Below, piece after piece: positions 25,215-34,903 of a stretch of DNA of 64,000 bases. Source of the DNA: Heyndrickxia sp050281185 (GTDB taxonomy: Bacteria; Bacillota; Bacilli; Bacillales; Bacillaceae_C); contig NZ_JBNNWS010000002.1 of assembly GCF_050281185.1 (NCBI RefSeq), forward strand, positions 62,001-126,000, read 5' to 3'. Under the pieces are notes generated by a model that worked only from the letters and a program-made list of their open reading frames with translations, did not search any database and had not been told where the DNA came from. Position 1 is the first letter of the stretch. Every line of letters begins with the position of its first letter. A program made the translations under genes and the position numbers.

Positions 25215-26216
25215 TTATTTCCCACTGGCCTTTTTCATCGAAGCCATTGGATGGTGAAGCCAACAGGCAGCCGTTTGTCCTTTTGCGACATTTTCCAGTT
25301 CCGGTGAATAATCCTTGCAAATTTTCATTGCCATCTCACATCTTGCATAGAATGAGCATCCTTTCGGTGGCTCTAATAAATCTGGTGGTGTACCGACAAT
25401 TGGAAGAAGTGGTTCATTTTTATCCATGTCTAATCTTGGCATCGATTTTAATAGTCCTCTAGTATATGGATGCTGTGGATTTTCAAAAATTTCTTCAACA
25501 GTTCCTGTCTCAACCACTTTCCCAGCGTACATAACGATGACACGATTACACATTTCAGCGACGACACCTAGATCGTGAGTGATTAATATAATTGAAGTAT
25601 CTGTTTTTTTCTGCAAATCCTTCATTAGCTCTAAAATTTGTGCTTGAATCGTCACGTCTAATGCAGTTGTTGGTTCATCGGCAATAAGCAATTTAGGACG
25701 GCATGCAAGTGCCATGGCGATCATTGCCCTTTGTCTCATTCCACCTGAAAATTCATGCGGATATTGAGACAATCTTTTTTCTGGTTGTGGAATCCCTACT
25801 AATTCGAGCATTTCTTTCGCTACCATCCATGCTTCTTTACGGGAAACTTTGTTATGCTGCAGGATCGCCTCCATAATTTGATTTCCTATCTTACTTGTAG
25901 GATTTAATGAAGTCATTGGATCCTGAAAGATCATACTGATGTCATTTCCACGAATCCTCCGCATTTCCTTTTCGTTCTTTGGAATGAGGTCGGTACCATT
26001 AAATAAAATAGATCCACTTTTATATTTGGCTGGCGGAGTTGATAGTAGTTTCATAATCGATTTGGCCGTTACACTTTTCCCACATCCCGACTCTCCTACT
26101 ATTGCAATTGCTTCCCCTTGCTTCACTTCAAAACTAACTCCTCGAACCGCTTGGACTTCACCAGCATAGGTCCCAAAGGAAACATGTAAGTCTTTCACTT
26201 CTAGTAAATTACCCAT
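25215..26216 (-). CDS. oppD: oligopeptide ABC transporter ATPase OppD
   Basis: First ATPase, 333 residues. Walker A is GESGCGKS (about 41-48), the signature FSGGMRQR, Walker B LLIADEPTTALDV and the H-loop ITHDLGVV. The C-terminus has HPYTRGLLKSMP and the three-cysteine motif GCSFYARCEMAMKIC. AAAAGGAGG precedes the ATG. It is separated from oppC by about 218 bases containing a MITE-like insertion, in an operon whose other gaps are below 60 bases. Confidence 0.92.
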   Translation of the reverse strand: MGNLLEVKDLHVSFGTYAGEVQAVRGVSFEVKQGEAIAIVGESGCGKSVTAKSIMKLLSTPPAKYKSGSILFNGTDLIPKNEKEMRRIRGNDISMIFQDPMTSLNPTSKIGNQIMEAILQHNKVSRKEAWMVAKEMLELVGIPQPEKRLSQYPHEFSGGMRQRAMIAMALACRPKLLIADEPTTALDVTIQAQILELMKDLQKKTDTSIILITHDLGVVAEMCNRVIVMYAGKVVETGTVEEIFENPQHPYTRGLLKSMPRLDMDKNEPLLPIVGTPPDLLEPPKGCSFYARCEMAMKICKDYSPELENVAKGQTAACWLHHPMASMKKASGK

Positions 26217-26237
26217 GGTGATCCTCCTTTTCTACAT

Positions 26238-26416
26238 GGCTCTTTTCATAAACATTGCTGCTATTTATAATCAAGTAAAAATCTAGTAGGATTTTTACGA
26301 TTCTATTTATCTTCCAGTTTGAATAAAAGACTTATTGTATAGGGAAAAGAGCACGTCACATAATTATTCTAGACTGGATATCTATCCGAAAAGCAACAAT
26401 CTATACGAAAACAACC
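26238..26416. mobile_element. MITE-like element, copy 1 (between oppC and oppD)
   Basis: A 179-base non-coding element. Its ends GGCTCTTTTCATAAACATTG and, on the other strand, GGTTGTTTTCGTATAGATTG form imperfect terminal inverted repeats (18 of 24 positions including the next four bases). The same ends occur at 31583-31746 and 39011-39172. This copy has the most diverged interior. It carries no coding capacity. It separates oppD from its ancestral position behind oppC. Confidence 0.75.
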
Positions 26417-26434
26417 TTCTACATATTTGACCCC

Positions 26435-27361
26435 TTATCTTGGATCAAGTGCATCCCTTAGCCCATCTCCGAAGACATTGAAGGCAAACATGGTTAACGA
26501 AATTAAAATTGCCGGAATCGCAAGCTGATAAAAGTTACCAACAAGGATACTTTGCAGTGAATCACTCGCCAATGTACCCCAGCTAGCCTGTGGAGCAGGA
26601 ATTCCTAAGCCAAGGAAGCTTAATGTTGCCTCACCAAATATCGCTGTCGGAACAGTTAATGTAATATTTACAAGAATTGGTCCCATTGTATTTGGGATCA
26701 TATGCTTTCTTAAGATCCAAGATGTTTTGCCGCCTGACACTTCCGATGCATGAACATACTCAAATTGTTTAAGTTGTAGAACCTGACCACGAACCAGCCT
26801 AGCCATAGGAATCCATCCAGTGATGGTCATCGCAACAATTATTGATATCATTCCACGACCATCTTCAGGAAATAAAACCATAATTAAGATAACCATTAAT
26901 AAATATGGAATCGCATACAAAACTTCAGCAATTCTCATCATCACATTATCGGTTCTTCCACCTCTAAGAGCAGATATTCCTCCGTATAAAACTCCAATAA
27001 CAAAATCAATAACAGCTGCAGCTAATCCTATAAATAATGAGATTCTTGCACCAGACCACGCGCGGGTAAATAAATCTCTTCCTAAAGAATCTGTACCAAA
27101 CCAATGCTCTGCATTTGGTTTTACATTCTTAGTAGTAAAGTCCATTTCATCATATTTATAGCCATTTAAATGTGGACCAATAATCGCCATAATAACTAAG
27201 AGAAAAATAATGATTAAGCCTACTATAGCTAATTTATTTGCTCTCAATCGTCTCCATACATTTGCCCAATAAGATGTTGTCGGACGAGAAATTTTTTCCG
27301 CCTCTTTAAAATTATCCTCTGCTTGTAAAAACATCTCTTCTGTAAATTTGATATCTGCCAT
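26435..27361 (-). CDS. oppC: oligopeptide ABC transporter permease OppC
   Basis: A 308-residue DppC-type permease. The N-terminal cytosolic stretch (about 45 residues) is followed by a first helix, the loop with HWFGTDSLGRDLFTRAWSGA and five further helices. The coupling segment is near VHASEVSGGKTSWILRKHMIP. The end FGDGLRDALDPR is the typical family terminus. Its ATG overlaps the oppB stop as TAATG, so translation is coupled. Confidence 0.92.
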   Translation of the reverse strand: MADIKFTEEMFLQAEDNFKEAEKISRPTTSYWANVWRRLRANKLAIVGLIIIFLLVIMAIIGPHLNGYKYDEMDFTTKNVKPNAEHWFGTDSLGRDLFTRAWSGARISLFIGLAAAVIDFVIGVLYGGISALRGGRTDNVMMRIAEVLYAIPYLLMVILIMVLFPEDGRGMISIIVAMTITGWIPMARLVRGQVLQLKQFEYVHASEVSGGKTSWILRKHMIPNTMGPILVNITLTVPTAIFGEATLSFLGLGIPAPQASWGTLASDSLQSILVGNFYQLAIPAILISLTMFAFNVFGDGLRDALDPR

Positions 27362-28290
27362 TATTTACTCTCCCCTGTCACTTTAATTCTTGGATCAATC
27401 CATGTATAGGCAATGTCCACAATAAAAATGAGAAAGATTAGTATGGCACTATAGAAAACGGTGGATCCAAGGATAACAGGATAATCACGATTGAATATAC
27501 TTTTTACAAACATTTCTCCCATTCCCGGGATACCAAAGATATTCTCGATAATAAAGCTTCCGGTTACTACATTAGCAAGTAATATCCCTAAAACCGTTGT
27601 AACTGGTAAAATAGCATTTCGAATTGCGTGCTTAATAAGAATCATGCTCTTTCCCAGTCCTTTTGCCTTTGCTGTCAAAATATAGTCCTGACTGAGTACT
27701 TCAAGCATACTAGAACGCATCAATCTGGCAATATAAGCCATAGGTGTTACTGCCAATGATATAGAAGGCAAGACCGTATGTGACCATGATTTCCATGTAG
27801 CAACAGGGAATATTTTCCATTGAACAGCGAAATAGTTAATTAATATAGTTGCAAGGATAAAACTTGGAACAGAGATGCCAATGATTGCTAATATCATAGA
27901 CACATAGTCTGGCCAACGATTTTTGTACATCGCTGCTATGACTCCCAATAAAAGGCCAAATGGTATCGCAATAATCATTGCCTGTAAACCTAAATGTAAA
28001 GAGATCGGAAAGCCATTTTTAATATAATCATTTACGGTAATCGATTGAGATTTAATAGACGGTCCAAAATCAAAATGCAATATTCCTTTGATATATAAGA
28101 AGTACTGAGCAATTATTGGCTTGTCCAAATTATAGTGAGCTTTCAGATTATTAAGGATTGCTTCAGGCATGGTTCCCTCTTTAGCAAATGGATTTCCCGG
28201 AATACTATGCATAATAATAAAAGTAATTGTAATAACAGCCCAAAGCGTAATAACAGCCCAAAATAAACGTTTTAAGCTATATTTCAACAT
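27361..28290 (-). CDS. oppB: oligopeptide ABC transporter permease OppB
   Basis: A 309-residue DppB-type permease from the ATG at 28290, eight bases after AGAGGG; a GTG three codons earlier lies in the ribosome site. Landmarks are MHSIPGNPFAKEG near residue 30, HYNLDKPIIAQYFLYIKGIL, and the C-terminal ENIFGIPGMGEMFVKSIF. Six helices are expected. Forms the membrane channel with OppC. Confidence 0.92.
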   Translation of the reverse strand: MLKYSLKRLFWAVITLWAVITITFIIMHSIPGNPFAKEGTMPEAILNNLKAHYNLDKPIIAQYFLYIKGILHFDFGPSIKSQSITVNDYIKNGFPISLHLGLQAMIIAIPFGLLLGVIAAMYKNRWPDYVSMILAIIGISVPSFILATILINYFAVQWKIFPVATWKSWSHTVLPSISLAVTPMAYIARLMRSSMLEVLSQDYILTAKAKGLGKSMILIKHAIRNAILPVTTVLGILLANVVTGSFIIENIFGIPGMGEMFVKSIFNRDYPVILGSTVFYSAILIFLIFIVDIAYTWIDPRIKVTGESK

Positions 28291-28358
28291 ATTTTTCACC
28301 CTCTCTTAAGAAAAAGCAGGGTATGCCATTTAGGCATACCTACTGCTTTATTTGTTTT

Positions 28359-30065
28359 TTATTTCTCAATATCCGCATAGATGTATTGAGGGTATTTGTT
28401 GATTGGTGTAAACACACCTGTTACATTCTCTTTTAAAACATATGGTTTAGTGTAGAAATAGATTGGAACGACTGGCATTTCTTCTGCGAAAATTTTCTCA
28501 GCACTATGCATTGCTGACATGCGTGTTTCCGGATCCATAGAAGTTTTTGCAGTATTTATATATTTGTCATATTCTTTATTGCTCCATCCTGCATCGTTAT
28601 ATGGTCCGCCTGTAACGAATAAATCCATAAATGTCATTGGATCAACATAGTCACCACTCCAACCACCTCGTGAAACTTGGAAATCACCTGCATGCTCGCG
28701 ATCAATTTTCACTTGGAACTCAACGTTTTCAAGTTTAATGTTGACTCCTAAATTCTTCTTCCACATTTGTTGGACAGCTTCTGCAATTTTTTTGTGTGCT
28801 TCACTTGTATTATAAACTAGAGTGAGCTTAGGCATTTCTTTCATGCCTTCTTCTTTTAACCCTTCTGCAAGAAGCTTTTTCGCTTCATCAAGGTTTTCAC
28901 TGAAGAGATTTCCACCATTTTCTTGATAATCACCGTTATCTCCTTCAGGGATACCTGGTGGTACAAGAGAATACGCCGGTTTTTGACCACCTTGAGCAAC
29001 GTTTTCAACGATTGCTTTACGGTCAATTGCTAACGATAATGCTCTTCTTACTTTAACATTATTGAATGGTTTTACTTTGTTATTTAAATTGTAGTAATAA
29101 GTAGCTAAATCTGGTCCGTTGTGGAATGCTTTACTTCCTTCTAGTGATGGTAAAACATCTTGTGGAATCGGATAAACTAGATCCAATTCACCGCTATTGT
29201 ACATATTGTAGGCTGTAGTTTCATTATCAATTACTGCAAATGTTACAGCATCTAACTTAATGCTATCTTTGTCATAGTAGTTTTCGTTCTTTTCGATTTT
29301 CAAGCTTTCCTTATGCTTCCATTCAGTTAGCTTGAATGCTCCATTAGAAACAAATGTTGATGCTTCTGTGTACCATTTTGGATTTTCTTCCTGTACTTTT
29401 TTATTTATTGGATAGTAGGTATAGAAATTAGTTAAATCTAGGAAGTATGGAGTTGCTTCTGCAAGAGTGACCTCTAAAGTTTTGTCATCTTTTGCCTTAA
29501 CCCCTACTTGATCTTCAAGTGCTTTTAACTCTTCATCCTGTTTTTTCAATTTTTTAGGATCTTTTGATTTCGTTAGCTTGTAACTATTATACTTTTCTCC
29601 ACCTTTAACATAATAAAGCTGGTAAGCATAATCGGAAGCAGATTTAGGATTTAAAACAAATTTCCATGCATACTCGAAATCTTGTGCAGTAACAGGGTCA
29701 CCATTTGACCATTTCATGTCATCTTTAAGATGGAATGTATAGGTCAACCCATCTTCACTAATTTCCCAATCCTTTGCCATACCATCAACGATTTTACCTT
29801 CAGGTGTTTTCTTCGTTAACCCTTCAAATGTTCCTTCCAAAATCCAAGAGTCATGCGTCCCTTGTGCAAGCCCTGGATGAAGCGCACCAGGTTCTTCAGT
29901 ATTGTTTAAATGTAATACTTTTGGTGTTTTAGCTTCTTCTGGTTTTTTACCGTTATCTCCATTACTTGGACTGTCTGATGCTTTTTCTCCACCAAAACAT
30001 CCCGCTAGCATTAACATTGCTGCTAGAAAAACCGTCAAAAATGAAAAATAAGACTTTTTCTTCAA
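28359..30065 (-). CDS. oppA: oligopeptide-binding lipoprotein OppA
   Basis: A 568-residue peptide-binding lipoprotein. The start is TTG, eight bases after a run of G (GGGGG). The signal peptide ends in LMLAGC (Cys23). Landmarks are TEEPGALHPGLAQGTHDSWI, GMAKDWEISEDGLTYTFHLKD and YDKDSIKLDAVTFAVIDNET, which are those of OppA/DppE-type proteins and differ from the NikA-like proteins at 7443 and 14028. It is the first gene of the operon and has a 530-base upstream region with CodY-like boxes. A 58-base gap separates it from oppB. Confidence 0.92.
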   Translation of the reverse strand: MKKKSYFSFLTVFLAAMLMLAGCFGGEKASDSPSNGDNGKKPEEAKTPKVLHLNNTEEPGALHPGLAQGTHDSWILEGTFEGLTKKTPEGKIVDGMAKDWEISEDGLTYTFHLKDDMKWSNGDPVTAQDFEYAWKFVLNPKSASDYAYQLYYVKGGEKYNSYKLTKSKDPKKLKKQDEELKALEDQVGVKAKDDKTLEVTLAEATPYFLDLTNFYTYYPINKKVQEENPKWYTEASTFVSNGAFKLTEWKHKESLKIEKNENYYDKDSIKLDAVTFAVIDNETTAYNMYNSGELDLVYPIPQDVLPSLEGSKAFHNGPDLATYYYNLNNKVKPFNNVKVRRALSLAIDRKAIVENVAQGGQKPAYSLVPPGIPEGDNGDYQENGGNLFSENLDEAKKLLAEGLKEEGMKEMPKLTLVYNTSEAHKKIAEAVQQMWKKNLGVNIKLENVEFQVKIDREHAGDFQVSRGGWSGDYVDPMTFMDLFVTGGPYNDAGWSNKEYDKYINTAKTSMDPETRMSAMHSAEKIFAEEMPVVPIYFYTKPYVLKENVTGVFTPINKYPQYIYADIEK

Positions 30066-30540
30066 GCTCTTTCCCCCCTATATTTTTCTTTTTTAAAAGA
30101 TATGAGTCAACATGCCCAATATAAAACTATTAGAATAATTCCATCTGTATTCCGAAATTCGAGAAATTTTCCTCGAAAAGTTTTTCGTCAGACGAAACAT
30201 CCAGCTATCAATCTAATATTGAAAGCGCTACAGACATGTGGACCACATCATAGATAAAAAATTCACTCAATTCTTTATCCTATGATATATCAAAATATAC
30301 AGTAATCTTAAATTATTTGTCAATAATTTATTCAAAATTTGTTGAAAATTGAATATAGGGAGAATATTTTACTAATTTCTGAGAATTTATCCATTATTTT
30401 TACATAGAAAGATAGTACAGTTTTCCTTTTATTACTTATTTTTTACAAATAAATCAGTTGATTGAACTATGAAGTTATTATGAGATATTTTACAGATCAT
30501 TCTTCAAACTTTATTGCTTTATACTAAAAAACTGAATACA
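30066..30540. promoter_or_regulatory. oppA upstream region with two CodY-like boxes
   Basis: The stretch holds AATTTGTTGAAAATT (30336-30350) and TAATTTCTGAGAATT (30373-30387). They match the CodY motif AATTTTCWGAAAATT at 13 and 12 of 15 positions. A palindrome TTTCGTC-A-GACGAAA is centred near 30190. No gene is visible. CodY control would fit a peptide importer, but AT-rich DNA gives many partial matches. Confidence 0.5.
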
Positions 30541-30577
30541 AAAAACAGTTGGTCAAATCTGAGACCAACTGTTTTTT
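30541..30577. terminator. terminator after the DUF1002 gene
   Basis: AAAAACAGTTGGTC and GACCAACTGTTTTTT pair around a seven-base loop; the flanks allow use in both directions. Confidence 0.85.
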
Positions 30578-30598
30578 ATTCTCTATCAGTATATACTT

Positions 30599-31519
30599 CT
30601 ATCCAAATAAGTTTCCGAAGAAGTCTGCAATTGCTTGGAACATTTTCTTAAAGAAGTCTGCTACTCCTTGCCAAAAACCTTTGTCTCCCGCAACATCTTC
30701 AAGTTTCTTTTTAATATCGCTTGTAATGTCACCTAGCTGTTTTTTCACATTATCAAAATTTATATCAAGATTGCGCATTTTATCAAATAACTTTACTAGG
30801 AGTGCACGGTCTTCGGGACTTAATTCGATTTTTAATGATTTTAACTTTTCATCGATAATTTTTTCGATATCCTCTTTTGTTGCAGGCTTCTGATTAGCAA
30901 TTTCTTGTTTAATCTCTGTTAACAGCTGTGTAACCTTTTCTTGATCCATTCCATCTTTCTTCGCTAACTCTGTTGCTAAGCCAAGCTCTTCGTTAGCAAC
31001 TTCCATCCGATCCTTATTAAGGTCTCCGCCGCTTTTATCATAAGCCTTGTAAATTCCAACAAGTGCTGAGTGTCCGCTTACCTTTACTGGGGATGCAACT
31101 TCAACGCTAGCATCCTCTATACCAGCTGTTAATAAGGCATTCGCATACATTTCGTCCGTTACTTCTGTGATATTTTCAGGAGTAACAATCGAAACCGAAA
31201 TCCCTTGCCCCTTTTCTTTTCTTGTTATCTTTGCTGATGAATATAAATTCGAATGTGGATCACCATTAATATACTTTACAAGATCATTAACCGTTACTGT
31301 AATCTCATTCACTTGGCTGCTATCCGTAACACCGAGAAGCTCTTTTGTTTTTGCTTTCTGAGCTGGTGATAATTTTTCCCCATAAACGACAATTGGAGCA
31401 CCAAACTTTTCATTAATACTATCACTATTATCATTACTAGAGGCTTTAGCAACACTATTCATGCCTATTCCTAAAAGAAATACAGCAATCAGTACAATTT
31501 TGCTTATTCGTTTTAACAT
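30599..31519 (-). CDS. DUF1002 secreted protein
   Basis: A 306-residue exported protein with a signal peptide (about residues 1-26, ending in SVAKASS). The body matches DUF1002: YGEKLSPAQKAKTKELLGV, then VTVNDLVKYINGD, SIVTPENITEVTDEMYANAL and SGHSALVGIYKAYDKSGGDL. The C-terminal third is helical and charged, ending in an amphipathic segment FWQGVADFFKKMFQAIADFF that could touch membranes. AAGGAG precedes the ATG. The family is widespread in Firmicutes and has no known function. Confidence 0.85.
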   Translation of the reverse strand: MLKRISKIVLIAVFLLGIGMNSVAKASSNDNSDSINEKFGAPIVVYGEKLSPAQKAKTKELLGVTDSSQVNEITVTVNDLVKYINGDPHSNLYSSAKITRKEKGQGISVSIVTPENITEVTDEMYANALLTAGIEDASVEVASPVKVSGHSALVGIYKAYDKSGGDLNKDRMEVANEELGLATELAKKDGMDQEKVTQLLTEIKQEIANQKPATKEDIEKIIDEKLKSLKIELSPEDRALLVKLFDKMRNLDINFDNVKKQLGDITSDIKKKLEDVAGDKGFWQGVADFFKKMFQAIADFFGNLFG

Positions 31520-31582
31520 TATGTTCTACTCCTTTTAAGTCTCAAATAGCCCTTCAAATTTTTGAAGGTTGTCTTAATTAAT

Positions 31583-31746
31583 AGCTATATTCGCATAGAT
31601 TACTTTTATTCGAATAAAAAATATATCCGTACAAATATAGTGGTCGGGGCATCTTTTCGTAAATTCTATTCATTACATATTTATTATAGGTTTATATCTA
31701 CAGTCTACTTATAGGACTGAATGCAACAAAGTCAACGAAAAGAGCC
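31583..31746. mobile_element. MITE-like element, copy 2
   Basis: A 164-base element closely similar to copy 3 (39011-39172) over its whole length. Shared internal stretches include TCGCATAGATTA, ATATAGTGG, CGGGGCATCTTTTCGTAAAT and TCTACAGTCTA. The right end reads GCAACAAAGTCAACGAAAAG followed by AGCC. The left end is slightly degraded (AGCTATATTCG instead of GGCTGTTTTCG). It has no coding capacity and lies between the DUF1002 gene and the next plus-strand gene. Confidence 0.85.
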
Positions 31747-31874
31747 TTATTACTTTATTTCGAAGGGCTACTTATTAGACGAATTTCTTTTTAATTAGTT
31801 TCGTTTTTTTAGAAACCCTCCTGCCCGTAATAATTCTACTTTTAATAGCATAAAATTTAGCAGGTGATGAATGT

Positions 31875-32339
31875 ATGAGAAGAAAACGGAATCCTGCATT
31901 GAAAATGATTGTTTTTTCCTTTATTTTCATACTGCTATGTCTATTATTATATGTCATCTTTTCGCAATCATCAAAGAACCGGGCAACTAGTTTAGTAGAT
32001 GAATTTTATCAATATGAAAAGTCGGGGAATTTTGGCGGATCATGGACTCTCTTTCATCCATTGATGAAGGAAAAGTTTACACAAGAGGCCTATATTCAAA
32101 AGCGGGCACATGTTTTTATGCAGGATTTTGGTGTAAAAACGTTTGCCTATACTGTAGGAAAAGCAAACCATTTAAATAGCTGGACATTTTCAAAAGAAAG
32201 TCCAAAGTTTAAAAATGTGTTTCAAGTACCTGTTACCCAAACCTTTCAAAGTCAGTTTGGGGTTTTTACTATCCATCAAGATGTATTTGTTGTAGAAGAA
32301 AAAGATAAATGGTACATACTTTGGTCGTATCAAAAATAA
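31875..32339 (+). CDS. membrane-anchored hypothetical protein, 154 aa
   Basis: A basic N-terminus (MRRKRNPALK) is followed by one membrane helix (about residues 11-30) and an extracellular domain of about 120 residues rich in aromatic residues: FYQYEKSGNFGGSWTLFHP, AYIQKRAHVFMQDFG and KDKWYILWSY. The pattern of an early helix with YxxFHP and a strand-rich second half suggests an NTF2-like fold. That is inference, and I do not recognise a family. A weak ribosome site (CAGGTGATG) precedes the start. Confidence 0.6.
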   Translation: MRRKRNPALKMIVFSFIFILLCLLLYVIFSQSSKNRATSLVDEFYQYEKSGNFGGSWTLFHPLMKEKFTQEAYIQKRAHVFMQDFGVKTFAYTVGKANHLNSWTFSKESPKFKNVFQVPVTQTFQSQFGVFTIHQDVFVVEEKDKWYILWSYQK

Positions 32340-32488
32340 TTTATAAGAATCACTGGATCATAAGCGACCAGTGGTTTGTTTATTTCCATGAATTCAGAAT
32401 TTACAGAAGATAAATTGTTATGTAAGCGTTTTCCTGATAAAATATTGGTAATAAAATCGATCTTTTTCAAATAAGGACGGTGATCAAA

Positions 32489-34840
32489 ATGGGGAAAACA
32501 AAGCATCAAGGACCGATAAAGCTGCCAAAAATGCCTGATCCTAAGCTCTGGGTGAGCCCTATTCCTTTTGGACTTGGGAAAATAAAGCCAAAGCATATTC
32601 GCGATACAATGAAAGTCGTTTGGGAGAACCGTGATAATCTCCCGTATGCAACGCGAATTTTAACACAAGGCGTTTGCGATGGCTGTGCACTTGGAGTCGG
32701 AGGCCTCTATGACCAAACATTAACTGGGCCTCATTTATGTACGACACGCTTAAATGTGCTTCGTTTAAATACAATGCCGGCAATAGAAGAATCAATTATT
32801 CATAGTGACATAGAAGAACTTAGGAAGTTTAGTAGTGTAGAACTAAGGAAGCTAGGAAGGATCCCCTACCCCCTATCAAGGAAAAAAGGAGAAAATAAAT
32901 TTACCCGAATTTCCTGGGATGAAGCTTTAAATCGTATAGCTGAAAAAATTAAGACGATCGATCCTAAGCAGCTTGCCTTCTTCCTAACTTCAAGAGGGAT
33001 TACAAATGAGGTTTACTATACAGCAGGCAAGATGGCACGTTTTTTAGGAACGAATAATATTGACAATGCTTCCCGAATCTGTCATTCGCCAAGTAAAACT
33101 GCTTTAAAGCGTTCGTTAGGAATTGGTGCATCCAGCTGTAATTATCAGGATTGGATTGGTACTGATGTTCTAATTTTCTGGGGGTCTGTCGCGGCGAATA
33201 ATCAGCCTGTTTCAACGAAATATATGTATGCGGCTAAGCGGAAAGGGACGAAAATTATTTGTATTAATCCCTATCGTGAACCAGCGATGGACGGCTATTG
33301 GGTTCCTTCGATTCCTGATTCCGCTTTATTCGGGACAAAGATTACGGATGACTTTTATCAAGTCAATATCGGTGGAGATATTGCTTTTATGAATGGAGTA
33401 ATGAAGCATTGGTTTGAAATGGAGGAAAACGAAAAAGGTTCGGCCATCGATCACCAATTTTTAGAGGAGCATACAAATGGGTTAGAAGAATTGAAAGCTC
33501 ATGTTGAACAACAGGACTGGACCCTTTTAGAAAAATCTTCAGGAATATCAAAAGAACGCATGTATGAATTTGCACAAATGTTAGCAAAGGCAAAAAGTGG
33601 CGTTTTCGTCTGGTCAATGGGATTAACACAGCACCGTTTTGGGACGGATAATATTTCACAGGTGGCAAATTTGGCGATGCTCCGCGGATTTATCGGGCGT
33701 GAGCATTGTGGCCTAATGCCGATTCGCGGTCATTCCGGTGTTCAAGGATCAGGTGAAATGGGTGCTGATCCATTTGTATTACCTGGCGGTGATTTCGATG
33801 CAAAAAACATCGAAAGACTTGAAAAAATATGGCGTTTTGACATTCCTAAATGGCAGGGAGATATTGTTGGAGTTACGATCGAAAATGCTATGCTTCCCGA
33901 AGATCATGAAAGGAAGTTAAAGGTGTTTTACACTTCTGGAGGGAACTTCTTAGAAACAATGCCTGATCCAGCATTTGTAAGAAACTGTTTATCAAATGTG
34001 GAGCTTCGTGTCCATCAAGATATTATTTTTAATACTTCTACCCTTGTAGAGGCTAAAGAAGAAGTCATTGTTTTACCAGCAATGACACGATATGAACAGC
34101 CTGGAGGGGGAACTTCTACCTCTACGGAGCGGATGGTCTATTTTTCACCTGAAATAAAGGGACCGCGCATTGAGGAAGCCCGTTCAGAGTGGGAGATTTA
34201 CGTTGATTTAGCAGCACGGATCAAACCGGAAACAAAGGAATTAATGAATTTTACTAAAGCGGAACAAATTCGTGAAGAAATTGCGATCGCCAACCCGAAT
34301 TATGATGGAATTCAATTTTTAAATAAAAAAGGTGATGTATTTCAATGGGGCGGCGCCTGGTTATGTGAAGATGGGATTTGCCCGACCGAGGATGGCCGTG
34401 GAAGTTTACTCAGTATTGAAATCCCCGAATTACGTAAGCCAGAAGGACACTTTTATGTAACGACTCGTCGCGGAAAACAATTTAATTCAATGATCTATAA
34501 TGAAACAGATTCTTTTAATGGTGCTGACCGTTATGATGTATTAATTCATGAAGAGGATGCCATAGAATTAAATATTCATGAAGGCGAAGCAATTGTCATT
34601 TACAACCAATACGGTTATTTCCACGGTCGAGCAAAATACGCGGATACGAGAAGAGGAAATCTTCTTCTTTTCTGGCCTGAAGGAAACGTCCTTATTCCAA
34701 AGGGAGTCTATGAAAAATATGCTGGAATACCTGAATACAACACTGCGGTAATCGTTGAAAAAGCGGAAACCTTCCATGCACACAAGGATACGAAATATAT
34801 TGAAAAACGAATTGAAGATCTTGAAATGGAAACTGGCTAA
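32489..34840 (+). CDS. FdhF/YdeP-family molybdopterin oxidoreductase
   Basis: A 783-residue relative of formate dehydrogenase alpha subunits, in the YdeP group. Near residue 60 it has GVCDGCALG and later HLCTTRL, so only three cysteines are seen where a four-cysteine [4Fe-4S] motif would be expected. The molybdenum ligand position is a cysteine in RICHSPSKTALKRSLG. Further landmarks are FWGSVAANNQPVSTKYM, the bis-MGD contact GHSGVQGSGEMGADP, and the C-terminal TTRRGKQFNSMIYN. I start at the ATG nine bases after the GTG that opens the longest frame. The fdhD gene follows, as needed for cofactor sulfuration. Electron partner and substrate are unknown; the E. coli homologue has been tied to acid resistance. 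Confidence 0.88.
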   Translation: MGKTKHQGPIKLPKMPDPKLWVSPIPFGLGKIKPKHIRDTMKVVWENRDNLPYATRILTQGVCDGCALGVGGLYDQTLTGPHLCTTRLNVLRLNTMPAIEESIIHSDIEELRKFSSVELRKLGRIPYPLSRKKGENKFTRISWDEALNRIAEKIKTIDPKQLAFFLTSRGITNEVYYTAGKMARFLGTNNIDNASRICHSPSKTALKRSLGIGASSCNYQDWIGTDVLIFWGSVAANNQPVSTKYMYAAKRKGTKIICINPYREPAMDGYWVPSIPDSALFGTKITDDFYQVNIGGDIAFMNGVMKHWFEMEENEKGSAIDHQFLEEHTNGLEELKAHVEQQDWTLLEKSSGISKERMYEFAQMLAKAKSGVFVWSMGLTQHRFGTDNISQVANLAMLRGFIGREHCGLMPIRGHSGVQGSGEMGADPFVLPGGDFDAKNIERLEKIWRFDIPKWQGDIVGVTIENAMLPEDHERKLKVFYTSGGNFLETMPDPAFVRNCLSNVELRVHQDIIFNTSTLVEAKEEVIVLPAMTRYEQPGGGTSTSTERMVYFSPEIKGPRIEEARSEWEIYVDLAARIKPETKELMNFTKAEQIREEIAIANPNYDGIQFLNKKGDVFQWGGAWLCEDGICPTEDGRGSLLSIEIPELRKPEGHFYVTTRRGKQFNSMIYNETDSFNGADRYDVLIHEEDAIELNIHEGEAIVIYNQYGYFHGRAKYADTRRGNLLLFWPEGNVLIPKGVYEKYAGIPEYNTAVIVEKAETFHAHKDTKYIEKRIEDLEMETG

Positions 34841-34903
34841 CGAATCGGTGACAATGCCGATTTCTTTTCTACACTTTTCCTGAATGAAAAGAAGGTGGAT
34901 ACG

